Assembly (NCBI GenBank): GCA_016935195.1
Contig: JAFGRL010000152.1
Location: 26,192-90,191, forward strand
Origin: Sedimentisphaerales bacterium
GTDB taxonomy: Bacteria > Planctomycetota > Phycisphaerae > Sedimentisphaerales > Anaerobacaceae
Direction: 5' to 3'
Length of the DNA stretch: 64,000 bases
Shown here: positions 1-9,252 of the stretch, piece by piece
How positions within the stretch are numbered: the stretch's first letter is position 1
Layout of the letters: the number at the start of each line of letters is the position of its first letter
Notes under the pieces: generated by a model
Told to the model about the DNA's origin: nothing
The model's database searches: none
Seen by the model: the letters and a program-made list of their open reading frames with translations, nothing else
Position numbers and translations under genes: made by a program

Positions 1-969
1 GGCTACTGGAGAAATCGTGGCGTCACAGGCCATGAATTCAGGGCCGTAGTCGATATGCTTATCTCAAAAGGCTACTTAAAAATATTGATGAACCCAACCC
101 TCGAAACCATCAACGGCCAGAAAGCAAAAATCTATTCAAAAGACAATGTGCCGATAGAGAAAATCGTTACTGCTGAGGGTGTTGCACCATACTCCATCAC
201 TGAATATCAGTGGGTCATTGATTCTCTCGAAGTAACACCTCACGTCTTTGCCGATGGCTCCATAGGCCTTGCTACTATAGTAACTCTCGGTTCAAGATCG
301 AAACCCGAAGGCGTCGTCCAGGCTTCCATTATCACAGAACGCTCCGTCGAGGTTGCTGAAAACAGAATAAAACCCGGCGATAGCCTGGTCATAGGCGGCA
401 TAAGAAAAACAGAAGAAAGAGCCGTTGTCCGAGGCGTACCCTTTCTAAAGGACATCCCGCTGTTGGGCGTTCTATTCTCAAGCAAAGATTTTGAAGAAAA
501 ATCCAACGAAGTTATATTCATCCTCACACCCAGCATTTCCTCCGGCGGCATCAAATACGCCGAAGCAATAAGAAAAATCAAAGAAAAATACGCACCACCG
601 AAATATGAAGCTGGCCTGCATGAAGCATTAACAGACCCGTTTGGCGTTTCAGTATATACCGATCAGGTCGAGCAGCAGGCTGCTGAAGCGGAATTTGAAA
701 GGATTAAAGCAGAAATCGAAAAGGCTCAGGCACTTGAAGAAGTGGGCCAGATAAAGGAGAAATTATTCACTGCCGCTGAGCAGGTTCTGGCCGAAAGAGC
801 CAAGGCCGCAAAGGCTCACAGCGAAGCTGAAATCGCAAAACAACAGGCAGAAAAAGCTGTAGCCGAACTTCAAAAAGCCAAGGAAAATTCGGAAAAAGAA
901 ACTACCCAAACCAATAAACAGCAGATACCTGAAAACCAGGGGGAAACACAAGATACCAAAGAAAATTAA
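1..969 (+). CDS. Secretin C-terminal part (GspD/PilQ family), 5' end outside window
   Basis: The reading frame is open from the first base, so this is the last ~322 residues of a longer protein. Secretins form the outer-membrane ring through which type II secretion substrates or type IV pili pass. The secretin core is recognisable: G-Y-W-R-N-R near the start of the visible part, and the family's closing block V-P-F-L-K-D-I-P-L-L-G-V-L-F followed by E-V-I-F-I-L-T-P at about 440-530. After the barrel comes an unusual ~130-residue Ala/Glu/Lys-rich tail (from about base 600) that should form a coiled coil or extended helix and ends in a Gln/Thr/Asn-rich stretch. The pilus-type platform genes at 3.1-8.6 kb are the likely partners. 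Family assignment is firm; whether it serves a pilus or secretion is not decided by the sequence seen. Confidence 0.88.
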   Translation, partial: GYWRNRGVTGHEFRAVVDMLISKGYLKILMNPTLETINGQKAKIYSKDNVPIEKIVTAEGVAPYSITEYQWVIDSLEVTPHVFADGSIGLATIVTLGSRSKPEGVVQASIITERSVEVAENRIKPGDSLVIGGIRKTEERAVVRGVPFLKDIPLLGVLFSSKDFEEKSNEVIFILTPSISSGGIKYAEAIRKIKEKYAPPKYEAGLHEALTDPFGVSVYTDQVEQQAAEAEFERIKAEIEKAQALEEVGQIKEKLFTAAEQVLAERAKAAKAHSEAEIAKQQAEKAVAELQKAKENSEKETTQTNKQQIPENQGETQDTKEN

Positions 970-1068
970 CAGCAAAAAAAGAAGCATATTATCGTTTGGC
1001 ATATCTGCCAGCATTTGATAAACTGTCAGAATAGAATGTAAAATAAGTTTTTTTAGCGGAGGATTATT

Positions 1069-1443
1069 ATGGATAATTTTAATGTGAACCCCTCTTCTGC
1101 CAACCAGAATCAGGATAAGCCCATACACCTGGAAGACTTAGACAAACCAATACCTATCGAGGAGGATTCCAAAAGCAAAACTGTCTCACACTCGCCTATC
1201 AATCTTGGAAGCCCTGCATCATCTCCCCAAAAAACTGAAAAAATAGCGACCTCTGGCCGAATCACAGGCGTAAAAACCTTTTTCACAAAATTGCACCCGG
1301 GAGCTATCGAATTCATGGATGAACAGATTGCCGATTGGCTAAAGGCAAATCCGGGTATAGAAATTAAAACAACCAATACAATCGTCGGCGAAGTCCAGGC
1401 CAAAAAAACTGAACCAAATATCATAATCTCGGTCTGGTACTAA
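1069..1443 (+). CDS. Hypothetical protein, 124 aa
   Basis: I do not recognise a family. A strong ribosome binding site (GGAGG) lies about 8 bases before the ATG. The N-terminal half (residues 1-65) is Ser/Pro/Asp/Lys-rich and probably disordered; the C-terminal half (about 66-124) looks folded, with a helix (P-G-A-I-E-F-M-D-E-Q-I-A-D-W-L) followed by a beta hairpin ending in I-I-I-S-V-W-Y. The gap to the secretin is 99 bases on the same strand, so it may be cotranscribed. Its last 23 bases overlap the end of the convergent mtaB gene. Confidence 0.6.
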   Translation: MDNFNVNPSSANQNQDKPIHLEDLDKPIPIEEDSKSKTVSHSPINLGSPASSPQKTEKIATSGRITGVKTFFTKLHPGAIEFMDEQIADWLKANPGIEIKTTNTIVGEVQAKKTEPNIIISVWY

Positions 1444-2827
1444 GCTGCACCAGATGGCCGATTGCTCCATTTTCGTTGTTCTTTACGAGTTTTGCCCTTA
1501 CTATTTTGCCTCTTGTTGATTTCTCAGTGTTTTTTTCAATATAAACAGGAAAATACCTGTCACAGCGTCCGCATATCTGGCCATCTTCGCTCTCAACAAG
1601 GACCTTACACTCACTGCCAATAAATTGCTCCCTGAACTTATAACTCAGCTCCAAACCCAAATTCCTCAAGACCGCCGAGCGTTTCTTTATAACTCTTTGA
1701 TCCACCGCATCTTGAAACCTTTCGGCAGCCGTGCCTTTCCTTGGTGAAAAAGGGAAAACGTGCATTTTTGCAAAACCAGCCTTGTTTGCTGCACTGACAG
1801 TTTGTTCGAAATCGCTGTCCGTCTCGCCGGGAAAGCCGACTATCAAATCAGTTGTTATCGCAGGTCTGTCTAATTTAGCTTGAATTAGTTCAACTTTTTG
1901 CATAAATGCTTCAATATCATATTGTCTGCACATTCTTTTTAGTATTTTGTCTGAGCCGGACTGTAGTGATAAGTGTAGATGCGGCATAATGTTAGAAGAT
2001 TTACAAACAGTATCGAGCAATCTTGGTGTTATGTCAGCCGGCTCAAGCGAGCTGAGCCTAATTCTATACAGCTTTGGTATCTGAGCCATCCTATCGAGCA
2101 GTTCCGATAGCTTTTCATTTTTCCTCGCTGGCCAATTTTTTCTTTTTACGGTTTTTTGCCCATAAGCACCGAGAAATATGCCGGTTACGACAATCTCTTT
2201 ATGTCCTGCTGCAACAAGTGATTCTGCTTCCTGCAGGACTTCATCAGGCGGTTTGCTGTAAATATCCGGCCGAGCTTTGGGAATGATGCAGTAGCTGCAA
2301 TAGCCATCACAGCCGTCCTGAATCTTCAAAAATGACCTGGTTTGACTCTTAAATGCTTTCAAATTAGAAAATCCGGGACAGTTGCCGTTATGGTTTTCAG
2401 ACTTGATTTGGCCGAACATTTTTGCTTTAATGTTTTTATAGTTGTTTTGTACTTCATCTGCCTTTAGTGAGCTAATATTTGCTCTGTTTGCTATATGAAA
2501 TAATTTGGCGGCAAGGCTTTCTCGATGTTTGATTATGTGGATATTATTGTTTGGGACAGAGTTTAGTTCATCGTTGTCAACGGCCGGCAGGCAGCCACAG
2601 ACCACAATCACAGCAGAGGGATTTTGCCTTTTTGCCTTGTAAATACAGCGTCGGCTTTTTGCGGAGGCGGTTTGTGTAACACAGCAGGTATTGATTATGA
2701 ACAAATCGGGCCGGCCAGTTGTATGGTTAATGTATCTGAGCCCGAGCTCCTCAAGCAGTTGGCGAATCTGCTGGCTTTCGTACTGATTGACTTTACAGCC
2801 AAGAGTTATTGTGGCAAAAGTTTTCAT
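1421..2827 (-). CDS. mtaB: tRNA (N6-threonylcarbamoyladenosine(37)-C2)-methylthiotransferase
   Basis: MtaB converts t6A37 to ms2t6A37 in tRNAs that read ANN codons, using two iron-sulfur clusters and S-adenosylmethionine. The N-terminal UPF0004 domain starts T-L-G-C-K-V-N-Q-Y-E-S and has the further Cys residues of the family (N-T-C-C, V-V-C-G-C). The radical-SAM motif C-D-G-Y-C-S-Y-C-I-I-P is near residue 170. The TRAM-like C-terminal stretch is short. The 468 aa length is normal to slightly long for the family, with an extra ~30 residues between the first two domains (about residues 120-155). It is convergent with the small gene at 1069 and divergent from the pilM-like operon. Confidence 0.9.
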   Translation of the reverse strand: MKTFATITLGCKVNQYESQQIRQLLEELGLRYINHTTGRPDLFIINTCCVTQTASAKSRRCIYKAKRQNPSAVIVVCGCLPAVDNDELNSVPNNNIHIIKHRESLAAKLFHIANRANISSLKADEVQNNYKNIKAKMFGQIKSENHNGNCPGFSNLKAFKSQTRSFLKIQDGCDGYCSYCIIPKARPDIYSKPPDEVLQEAESLVAAGHKEIVVTGIFLGAYGQKTVKRKNWPARKNEKLSELLDRMAQIPKLYRIRLSSLEPADITPRLLDTVCKSSNIMPHLHLSLQSGSDKILKRMCRQYDIEAFMQKVELIQAKLDRPAITTDLIVGFPGETDSDFEQTVSAANKAGFAKMHVFPFSPRKGTAAERFQDAVDQRVIKKRSAVLRNLGLELSYKFREQFIGSECKVLVESEDGQICGRCDRYFPVYIEKNTEKSTRGKIVRAKLVKNNENGAIGHLVQLSTRPRL

Positions 2828-2904
2828 AATCTGGTATAATTATAACTACAGCGAAACTTAGTGAAAAAAAACGCTTTTTACTGACAAAAATCAAGGATTA
2901 AAAA

Positions 2905-3065
2905 TTAACCCCTTAGGGGGTAAAATGCAAAATGACATATTAAAAATCAAAAAGAACATAAGCACATAAGATATAAGCAACTTATGCACTTATCATTTGT
3001 GCTTGGCTTGCTTGTGTTTGGTGCGTTCTTTTGTAATTTTGATATTTGCATTTTGATATTTAATA
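2905..3065. repeat. Imperfect inverted-repeat element in the mtaB/pilM-like divergent gap
   Basis: The gap has a nearly palindromic ACCCC-TTA-GGGGGT core at about 2908-2920, then an A/T-rich block with ATGCAAAATGACATATT near 2924 whose degenerate reverse complement returns near 3035-3065 (ATTTTGATATTTGCATTTTG). Between them lies a smaller imperfect hairpin (AAGCACATAAG ... CTTATGCACTT, 2958-2989). A TAAAATGCAAAAT string shared with the gap at 11217 suggests a dispersed, MITE- or REP-like element. It must also hold the promoters of both divergent genes, but I cannot place them with confidence. Confidence 0.4.
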
Positions 3066-3102
3066 TAAATTAGCGGATTTGCTTCAATTAAGAGGTTTAG
3101 CC

Positions 3103-5328
3103 ATGGTAGCGAAAACCGGGGGTGTATGGTCGATAGACCTGGGTAATAATTCTCTAAAGGCGCTGCATCTTCAGATTGTGGGCGAAACAGTTGAAGTAAT
3201 CGGTTTTGAGAATATTCAACACAGCAAGATTCTGACCGGAAGCAGCGTAACAGATAGAGAAAGGGACGAACTTACCGCACTGACACTGCGGAGTTTTGTG
3301 AGCCAGAATGATTTGGCTGGGGGGGAGCTGATTATTTCCGTTCCAGGTCAGAACAGTTTTGCGCGTTTTGTGAATCTTCCGCCTGTAGAGTCAAAACGCA
3401 TTCCGGAGATTGTTCAATACGAAGCTGCCCAGCAGATTCCATTTGATATTGATGAAGTACAGTGGGACTGGCAGCTGCTCACCGACAGCAGCACATCGGA
3501 GCCGCAGGTCGGCATCTTTGCGATAAAGAACGATGTTGTTGACTCGGCTTTGGAACCTTTCAGCCGAGAGAATGTTAATGTAACATACGTTCAGATGACA
3601 CCTATGGCCCTTTATAACTACCTGTTATACGACCGGCCGGAGTTAGTCAAGTCGGATAAGCAGGCCACCGTCGTTTTGAACATAGGTGCTGACAATATAG
3701 ATCTTGTGGTCTGCTCAAAGTCAACAGTATGGCAAAGAAGCATAGCGATGGGTGGCAATACGTTTACACGTGCGATAGCAGATACATTCAAACTTAATTT
3801 TGAAAAAGCAGAAAAGCTGAAGCGTACTGCAGCAATGAGTAAATACGCCCGCCAGATACTGCAGGCGATGAAGCCGGTTTTCACAGACCTTGCATCCGAG
3901 ATTCAGCGGTCGCTGGGGTTCTACAGCAATTCCAATCCTGACACCAAGCTGTCCAGGATTATTGCCTTTGGCGGCGGTACGAAGATGCGTGGATTAATTA
4001 AGTATTTGCAGCAGAGCCTACAGATACCGATTGAGATCCCCGATTCATTTAAACGGCTGGCCATAAGTTCAGCTATATCAACGGCGAAATTTCATGAGTG
4101 TGTCGGCGATTTTGGAGTGGTCTATGGACTGGGTCTGCAGGCTTTAGGTCTTGGCAGAATTGAAAACAACCTGCTTCCGGTCAGCATTGCCCGCTCAATG
4201 GCATGGGCAGGTAAAGCCAAGTACTTTACTGCAGCAGCAGCTATGCTCGTCCTGGTTGCGGGTCTGTCTTTGGGCAGAACATTGTTGGACAAGGCCAGTT
4301 ACAAGAATAATGAAAGAGTTCGACAACAGATTAGCAGAGTCATTAGTGATGCCAGAAGTTCTGCGTCGAAACTGGAGTCTGAAAAAAGTAAGAATTCATC
4401 CTATGAAGCCAAGATAGACAAGAAGTTTGAGCTTTTCAAATACCGTGAGGTTTTGCCATTGCTGCAACAGGCGATATTATCAGTTCTGCCAAATGAGGAG
4501 AATAACCCTGAACAGGTCCACCTTTACAGAGCTTTTGCCCAAGGTGATGTGGATGGGATACGACAAGTGCCACGGAAGGAGCGAAAGCAGATATTCTTAA
4601 CGAATCTGTCGATTAGTTTTTCAACTGACATAGAATACGCAGACTTTAGTGAGATGCTTTTTTTGGGCGGTGGTTCCGGCAGGATGAGAGAACAGAAAGA
4701 AGAATTCAGTATGATAGACGATAGTGCCATATTTGAAATGATGGGTGGTCAGGGGAAATCGAAATCTAAGTTTAGCCTGCGCACAAACAGACCGACACAA
4801 AGCCGAACCAGGACCGACAAAGACGGGCAAGAAGCGACTGAACAGGCGGGATTTATTATTACCATAGCCGGTTACAGTCCATATAAAGATATCGGGCAAT
4901 TATTAGATCCAGCCGGTGTTGGAAACGATCCCAATCAATGGGGTGTCGTGACAAGATTGCTTCATCTTGATGAGATATTTGATCCAAATGAAGTGCCCTT
5001 CAAGTTATATAAGAAAACAGACCCTGAACATTTCAGGTTGGACAAAGGCGTAGTAGATTTGCAGGCTTCCGAGATGCCGGCCGGTATCGGTTTGACAGCT
5101 GAGCAGGCTGGAGTATCAGTTGATGGTATATCTCAAGATATTACTGAAGAGCCTTTGTATGACCCTATGACAAAAGAGATAATCAGCAAAGTTCCCAAAC
5201 TGGATGAATATGGAAGTAAGAAAGTAACCAGATCTGGTGATGTTGTGTATGAGAACAACGACCACTGGTTTGTATTGGATATTAAGTTTGTCTGGAAGAA
5301 TGCACCCGAGGTAAACTTAGAAAATTAG
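3103..5328 (+). CDS. PilM-PilN-like fusion protein, pilus/secretion inner-membrane platform
   Basis: Residues 1 to about 350 are a PilM-type actin-like ATPase domain: W-S-I-D-L-G at the start, I-S-V-P-G-Q, V-V-L-N-I-G-A-D and I-I-A-F-G-G-G-T-K-M are the expected nucleotide-binding segments. PilM normally ends there and is cytoplasmic. Here the chain goes on through one hydrophobic segment (about 370-392, rich in Ala/Leu/Val), a Lys/Glu/Ser-rich coiled coil (about 400-450) and a ~290-residue region without recognised motifs, which is the layout of PilN. I start at ATG 3103 because AGAGGT sits 6 bases upstream; a TTG 24 bases earlier is in frame but has no such site. The next two genes follow on the same strand, so this heads an operon for the secretin upstream. 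Confidence 0.75.
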   Translation: MVAKTGGVWSIDLGNNSLKALHLQIVGETVEVIGFENIQHSKILTGSSVTDRERDELTALTLRSFVSQNDLAGGELIISVPGQNSFARFVNLPPVESKRIPEIVQYEAAQQIPFDIDEVQWDWQLLTDSSTSEPQVGIFAIKNDVVDSALEPFSRENVNVTYVQMTPMALYNYLLYDRPELVKSDKQATVVLNIGADNIDLVVCSKSTVWQRSIAMGGNTFTRAIADTFKLNFEKAEKLKRTAAMSKYARQILQAMKPVFTDLASEIQRSLGFYSNSNPDTKLSRIIAFGGGTKMRGLIKYLQQSLQIPIEIPDSFKRLAISSAISTAKFHECVGDFGVVYGLGLQALGLGRIENNLLPVSIARSMAWAGKAKYFTAAAAMLVLVAGLSLGRTLLDKASYKNNERVRQQISRVISDARSSASKLESEKSKNSSYEAKIDKKFELFKYREVLPLLQQAILSVLPNEENNPEQVHLYRAFAQGDVDGIRQVPRKERKQIFLTNLSISFSTDIEYADFSEMLFLGGGSGRMREQKEEFSMIDDSAIFEMMGGQGKSKSKFSLRTNRPTQSRTRTDKDGQEATEQAGFIITIAGYSPYKDIGQLLDPAGVGNDPNQWGVVTRLLHLDEIFDPNEVPFKLYKKTDPEHFRLDKGVVDLQASEMPAGIGLTAEQAGVSVDGISQDITEEPLYDPMTKEIISKVPKLDEYGSKKVTRSGDVVYENNDHWFVLDIKFVWKNAPEVNLEN

Positions 5329-5405
5329 CCAGCAGCAGATATTTGAAAAATAACCTGGTTTATAACAGGCAGGGTAAAGAGTTTTTCTGACCGAGCATAT
5401 TAAAG

Positions 5406-6632
5406 ATGGATTTATCAAGCTTTAAGGATTTGGCACGAAGGGTAAGTTTTTTTAGAAGTTATTCATCGCTGGTTTTGCCTGCGGTCATAGCCATGGTTGC
5501 GGTGGTGATTCTGGTTCTTTCGCTGCTGATGGGAAGCAAGCTCAAAGAACAGATAGAAACCGAAAGTATCAGCAGTGGTGCCAGACAGATAGAATCTCAA
5601 AGCTCAGGTGCGATACCCCGGGACCAATGGAAGCTGGAACAACAGTATCAGAAGAAACATGAGGAGGATTTCAATCAAATATCACTTTTTGTCAAGCAAA
5701 CTACACAGAGAGAGTTGCTGAGCTACAAGGTATTTCCGGAGCCCAAAGATAAATCCATTCTGATTTTCGAGGAATTTGGTCGTAATTTTTATAAAGGAAT
5801 AGACGGGCTCATAGCAGGTGTAGCGGGGCAGGATTGTCCCACGGAAGCAGAACTGGAAAGAAGGCTCAAAGGTTATGTCTCATCGCGGTCGCGGGGGCGA
5901 AGAAGAAATCTCAGGAGTATGTCTCAGGATGATATAAGCTCTACTATAATCGATGAGATTTGCCTGGCCAGAGCTGAATCCGCTTGTGTTTATGTTAATC
6001 TGGCAGACATACCCGGATACGAATACTGGCAGGAATATGAGTATGTTGGAGTGGACAAGGCTGTGCAGGACTGCTGGTATGGGCAGTTGGCTTATTGGAT
6101 TATTGAGGACGTTTTCCAGACAATTGCCTCGGCTAACAGCAATTCCGAGAGTGTGCTTAAATCGCCGGTTAAGCGTCTTATGGGTATAGGTTTTAGCAGC
6201 GAGAAAAGCAGGAGAGGACAAGAGGTGCCAAACTATGTTTTATCAATTGATGATGGTCTTACCGAGCCGCACACGGGCCGATTTTGCAACGATGAGATTG
6301 ATGTGGTTCATTTTACTATCAGTGTTGTTGTGGAGACAAAGGCGGTCTTTCGTTTTATGCAGGAGCTTTGCAGCGGCAAAGAGCATAAGTTCAAGGGGTA
6401 TTCAGGGCAGGGCAGGGAGCAGACATTCAGGCACAATCAGATCACTATTTTAAATACTGCAATTGTCTCTATTGATCCAAAGGCACCGGACTATGAAGAA
6501 ACGCATGGTCTTTATCGCTATGGAGAGCAGCCGGTTGTAAAGCTGGATATGGCATGTGAATACATCTTCAACAAGCAAGGCTATGAGCAGATACAACCGG
6601 AGCAGGTCAAACAATTAGCTGAAGAAAAGTAA
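5406..6632 (+). CDS. Single-pass membrane protein, putative PilO-like platform subunit
   Basis: A 408 aa protein with a short cytoplasmic N-terminus, one transmembrane helix (about residues 19-42, L-V-L-P-A-V-I-A-M-V-A-V-V) and a large probably periplasmic part. An Arg/Ser-rich stretch near 160-172 (S-R-S-R-G-R-R-R) is a likely disordered loop. The C-terminal ~130 residues contain alternating beta-strand-like blocks. No Pfam-type motif is recognised; the PilO-like role is inferred from topology and position, second in the operon after the PilM-PilN-like gene (77-base gap). Confidence 0.6.
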   Translation: MDLSSFKDLARRVSFFRSYSSLVLPAVIAMVAVVILVLSLLMGSKLKEQIETESISSGARQIESQSSGAIPRDQWKLEQQYQKKHEEDFNQISLFVKQTTQRELLSYKVFPEPKDKSILIFEEFGRNFYKGIDGLIAGVAGQDCPTEAELERRLKGYVSSRSRGRRRNLRSMSQDDISSTIIDEICLARAESACVYVNLADIPGYEYWQEYEYVGVDKAVQDCWYGQLAYWIIEDVFQTIASANSNSESVLKSPVKRLMGIGFSSEKSRRGQEVPNYVLSIDDGLTEPHTGRFCNDEIDVVHFTISVVVETKAVFRFMQELCSGKEHKFKGYSGQGREQTFRHNQITILNTAIVSIDPKAPDYEETHGLYRYGEQPVVKLDMACEYIFNKQGYEQIQPEQVKQLAEEK

Positions 6633-6650
6633 CTACAAAGGCAGTTTGCA

Positions 6651-8618
6651 ATGGCTGAAAAAAAGAGTAATTTTTTTGAAGAACATATTGAGAAACTGGT
6701 TCTGGCGGCTGTGGGGCTTGTTTGCATCTGGCTGTTATTTACACGGGTTGTGATTAATCCTAACCGTGTCAGTTATCAGGGTCAAACATTTAATTCCGGT
6801 GAAATTGACATATATTTAAATAAAAAAACAGAATTATTGGCCGAAATGCTTGATCGCAAAGCAGAGGTCAGGGAGCCCTACAGGCCTCGGGCGAATGATT
6901 TTCTTGCAAGGATTGATTCGGCGATAGATGACGATAATATTAATAGTGATGTATATGTGCCAGTCCCATGGAACCTCAGGCAAGAGGTAGTCGTCAAAGG
7001 CAAATATCATATTCCCAAGATTGGTGAGGTCAATGAGGTTTCAGTCGAACACATCAGGACGGTAGCCTATGTTCCTACGACGGTAGTGACTGAGGAAGAT
7101 GGTTATACGCAGGAAAATAGCGGCCCCAACGATATTGACCTTGTAACGGTTGAGAGCAAGTTTAACGTTGCCGGTCTTTATGAACGGTTTTATGAGAGTT
7201 TTTGCGGATCGAGGGTTCCTCAAGAGGCTCGTGATCCCTGTCTTGCGATTCCGGTTTTTGCTGCTGTTGAATTAGAGAGACAGCAGAAGAATGATGATGG
7301 TCTCTGGGGTAATTGGCAGGCAATTCCCCGAACGAAGATCGACAAGAACAAAAGGATGTTTGAGGTAATAGAAGATGTTGGTCGGCTTCCTGTAGGAGGT
7401 ATAAAGGTTCGTTTGCTGCAGTTTGGCGACCCAAAAGTCAAGATGGATCTTTTGCAGCCGGAGGCATACCAAATTGCCTCTGCAGAGCAGGAATGGTTCC
7501 CTCCATCTTTGCATAAGGAGTTTACAAAACTGCAGGCAGAAATAGCAGCGGAGGAGAGACGGCAGGCCAGAGAAGATAAAATGAACAAAAAAGAGCATCA
7601 GCGTCAGGATAAATACACAGCTCGACGTACTCGAACACCAAAAACATCGACAAGGAGTTCAAAGGGTGGTGCTGGGGGATTGGGAGAAGGTGTTGATGAC
7701 TCTGCAGCAATTGAGCAGTCAATGGGCAAATCTACGGGAAGGGCACCTTCAGGCAGGAGAAGAACAAAAGATTACAAAGAGGGAAAGCAAAGCAGTAAGG
7801 ACCGCGGAACTGCTTCAGATAAAACTTCAATAAGAGACATCTACAGCGGACTCGATGAGATATTGATTACGGATGAAACAAAACTTCGCACAATGGATGA
7901 GCCTTTGGTGCTCTGGGCGTATGATGATACGGTCGAGGCGGGCAAGGAGTACCGATATAGAATCAGGCTTGGTGTTTTCAATCCAATAGCCGGCACAGAA
8001 CAATTCAGCAAAGAAGACACGTTACTAAAGGACAAAGTCATTTTATGGAGCGAGTTCTCTGATGTAACTGAGCCGGTGTTAATTCCGGCCAAGTTATACT
8101 TTTTTCCACGTACGATTCAGCAGGCGGCCGAAACTGTCACAGTTACTGTCAGCCGATACGTGCTTGGCTATTGGTACAGCAAGGATTTTGTGGTCAGCCC
8201 GGGGGAAAATATAGGCAACTCTTGTGAGTACCAGGCGAGTGAGGAAGAGCAAGAAAAAGGTGTGACGGTACCGGCGTCGGTTGAATATTCGACCGGAGCC
8301 TTGTTTGTTGATGCACAAGGTCCGGTGAAAGACTGGGCAGGGGGCCATAGTCTGCGAGACAGGTTGTATTTCGATATGCTCTATAGTTACGACATGGCCG
8401 AAATTCATCACGTACCGATTAAAGCAAGATACTGGGATGATGAACTTCAGGTGAATTTTTACGAAATAAGAAAGCTGGAAAAAGCGGCGAAAGAACCTTT
8501 ACGAGAATGGGGCAGCAAAGCTGCCGAGCGAGAACGGGAGCGAGCAACTCCGACAGAAGAGCAGGGTCCAATTGAAGATTTCATGATAAGGGATGACTTT
8601 GGAGATATGCAATTTTAG
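6651..8618 (+). CDS. Single-pass membrane protein, third gene of the pilus-type operon
   Basis: A 655 aa protein with a cytoplasmic N-terminus, one transmembrane helix at about residues 16-33 (L-V-L-A-A-V-G-L-V-C-I-W-L-L-F) and a large extracytoplasmic region. Residues about 290-400 form a highly charged, low-complexity linker (E-E-R-R-Q-A-R-E-D-K, then Ser/Arg/Lys/Gly-rich) that separates two beta-rich parts. The gene starts 18 bases after its upstream neighbour, so it is almost certainly cotranscribed. By position it could take the PilP-like role that connects platform to secretin, but no sequence motif proves this. Confidence 0.6.
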   Translation: MAEKKSNFFEEHIEKLVLAAVGLVCIWLLFTRVVINPNRVSYQGQTFNSGEIDIYLNKKTELLAEMLDRKAEVREPYRPRANDFLARIDSAIDDDNINSDVYVPVPWNLRQEVVVKGKYHIPKIGEVNEVSVEHIRTVAYVPTTVVTEEDGYTQENSGPNDIDLVTVESKFNVAGLYERFYESFCGSRVPQEARDPCLAIPVFAAVELERQQKNDDGLWGNWQAIPRTKIDKNKRMFEVIEDVGRLPVGGIKVRLLQFGDPKVKMDLLQPEAYQIASAEQEWFPPSLHKEFTKLQAEIAAEERRQAREDKMNKKEHQRQDKYTARRTRTPKTSTRSSKGGAGGLGEGVDDSAAIEQSMGKSTGRAPSGRRRTKDYKEGKQSSKDRGTASDKTSIRDIYSGLDEILITDETKLRTMDEPLVLWAYDDTVEAGKEYRYRIRLGVFNPIAGTEQFSKEDTLLKDKVILWSEFSDVTEPVLIPAKLYFFPRTIQQAAETVTVTVSRYVLGYWYSKDFVVSPGENIGNSCEYQASEEEQEKGVTVPASVEYSTGALFVDAQGPVKDWAGGHSLRDRLYFDMLYSYDMAEIHHVPIKARYWDDELQVNFYEIRKLEKAAKEPLREWGSKAAERERERATPTEEQGPIEDFMIRDDFGDMQF

Positions 8619-8767
8619 CAACTGGTCCTGAGTATCTAGGGATAAGGTGTGGAATATTAAAAGTTCTAATCTCTCCAAAGGGCACCAGACAAATCATTTG
8701 CTGCACATTTTATTTGCGCAAATCCCCTTGGATCGTAGAACTGCATATGCGCAACGGAGTTGAAATT

Positions 8768-8986
8768 TCACGGTTTGATTCGAAGGCAGTCGTATATAAA
8801 ACAGCAGTCGGTATTCGGGCAATAGCCATTCGATTTTCCAAAGCAAGGCGTGCAGCCTTCTGCTATTTGAATGGCATGTATTAATTGGTTTTTTTTCATC
8901 TTTGCCGGTTTTACACCGAGAGCTTTTGCCTTGTTTCTTAATTCAGGCATTTTTATTGGCTTTGGCTTAACTGTTACTGTTGTCAT
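8768..8986 (-). CDS. Small SAP/Rho-N-like Cys-rich protein, 72 aa
   Basis: Residues about 12-43 match the SAP/Rho N-terminal helix-extended loop-helix pattern: E-L-R-x-K-A-K-A-L-G-V ... K-K-N-Q-L-I-H-A-I-Q-x-A-E-G. The tail is Cys-rich (C-T-P-C-F-G, Y-C-P-N-T-D-C-C, Y-D-C-L) and resembles small SAP-type proteins found in many environmental deltaproteobacteria and planctomycetes. Such domains usually bind nucleic acid; the cysteines suggest a metal or redox site. AGAGGT is well placed before the ATG. It stands alone, with about 265 bases to aroDE. Confidence 0.75.
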   Translation of the reverse strand: MTTVTVKPKPIKMPELRNKAKALGVKPAKMKKNQLIHAIQIAEGCTPCFGKSNGYCPNTDCCFIYDCLRIKP

Positions 8987-9252
8987 TTTTTAACCTCTGT
9001 TTAAATTTTGAACATTTCCGGTACCCGTGCGGTTGCTGCGGTTATTTACGCATTATGTATTTCGGCTTTCCGAGCCGATTGGTTTAATAAGTTTTGCTGC
9101 GGCACCGGAGAGGTTGATAACTTGCTGTCAAGCCCAATCTGTCAAGGTGGTTTTTTTCGGACCTGTGGTTCGGTTAAAAAACCTGCTGCAAAAAAATAAT
9201 TAAATTCGGTAGTGTTAATTACCGCGTGGGTAGTAAAGCAAATGTTATTTGG

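Noticed and set aside
9008..9199. Plus-strand 63-codon frame ending V-K-K-P-A-A-K-K
   Set aside because: TTG start without a ribosome binding site and no recognisable fold; the Lys/Ala tail alone is not enough.
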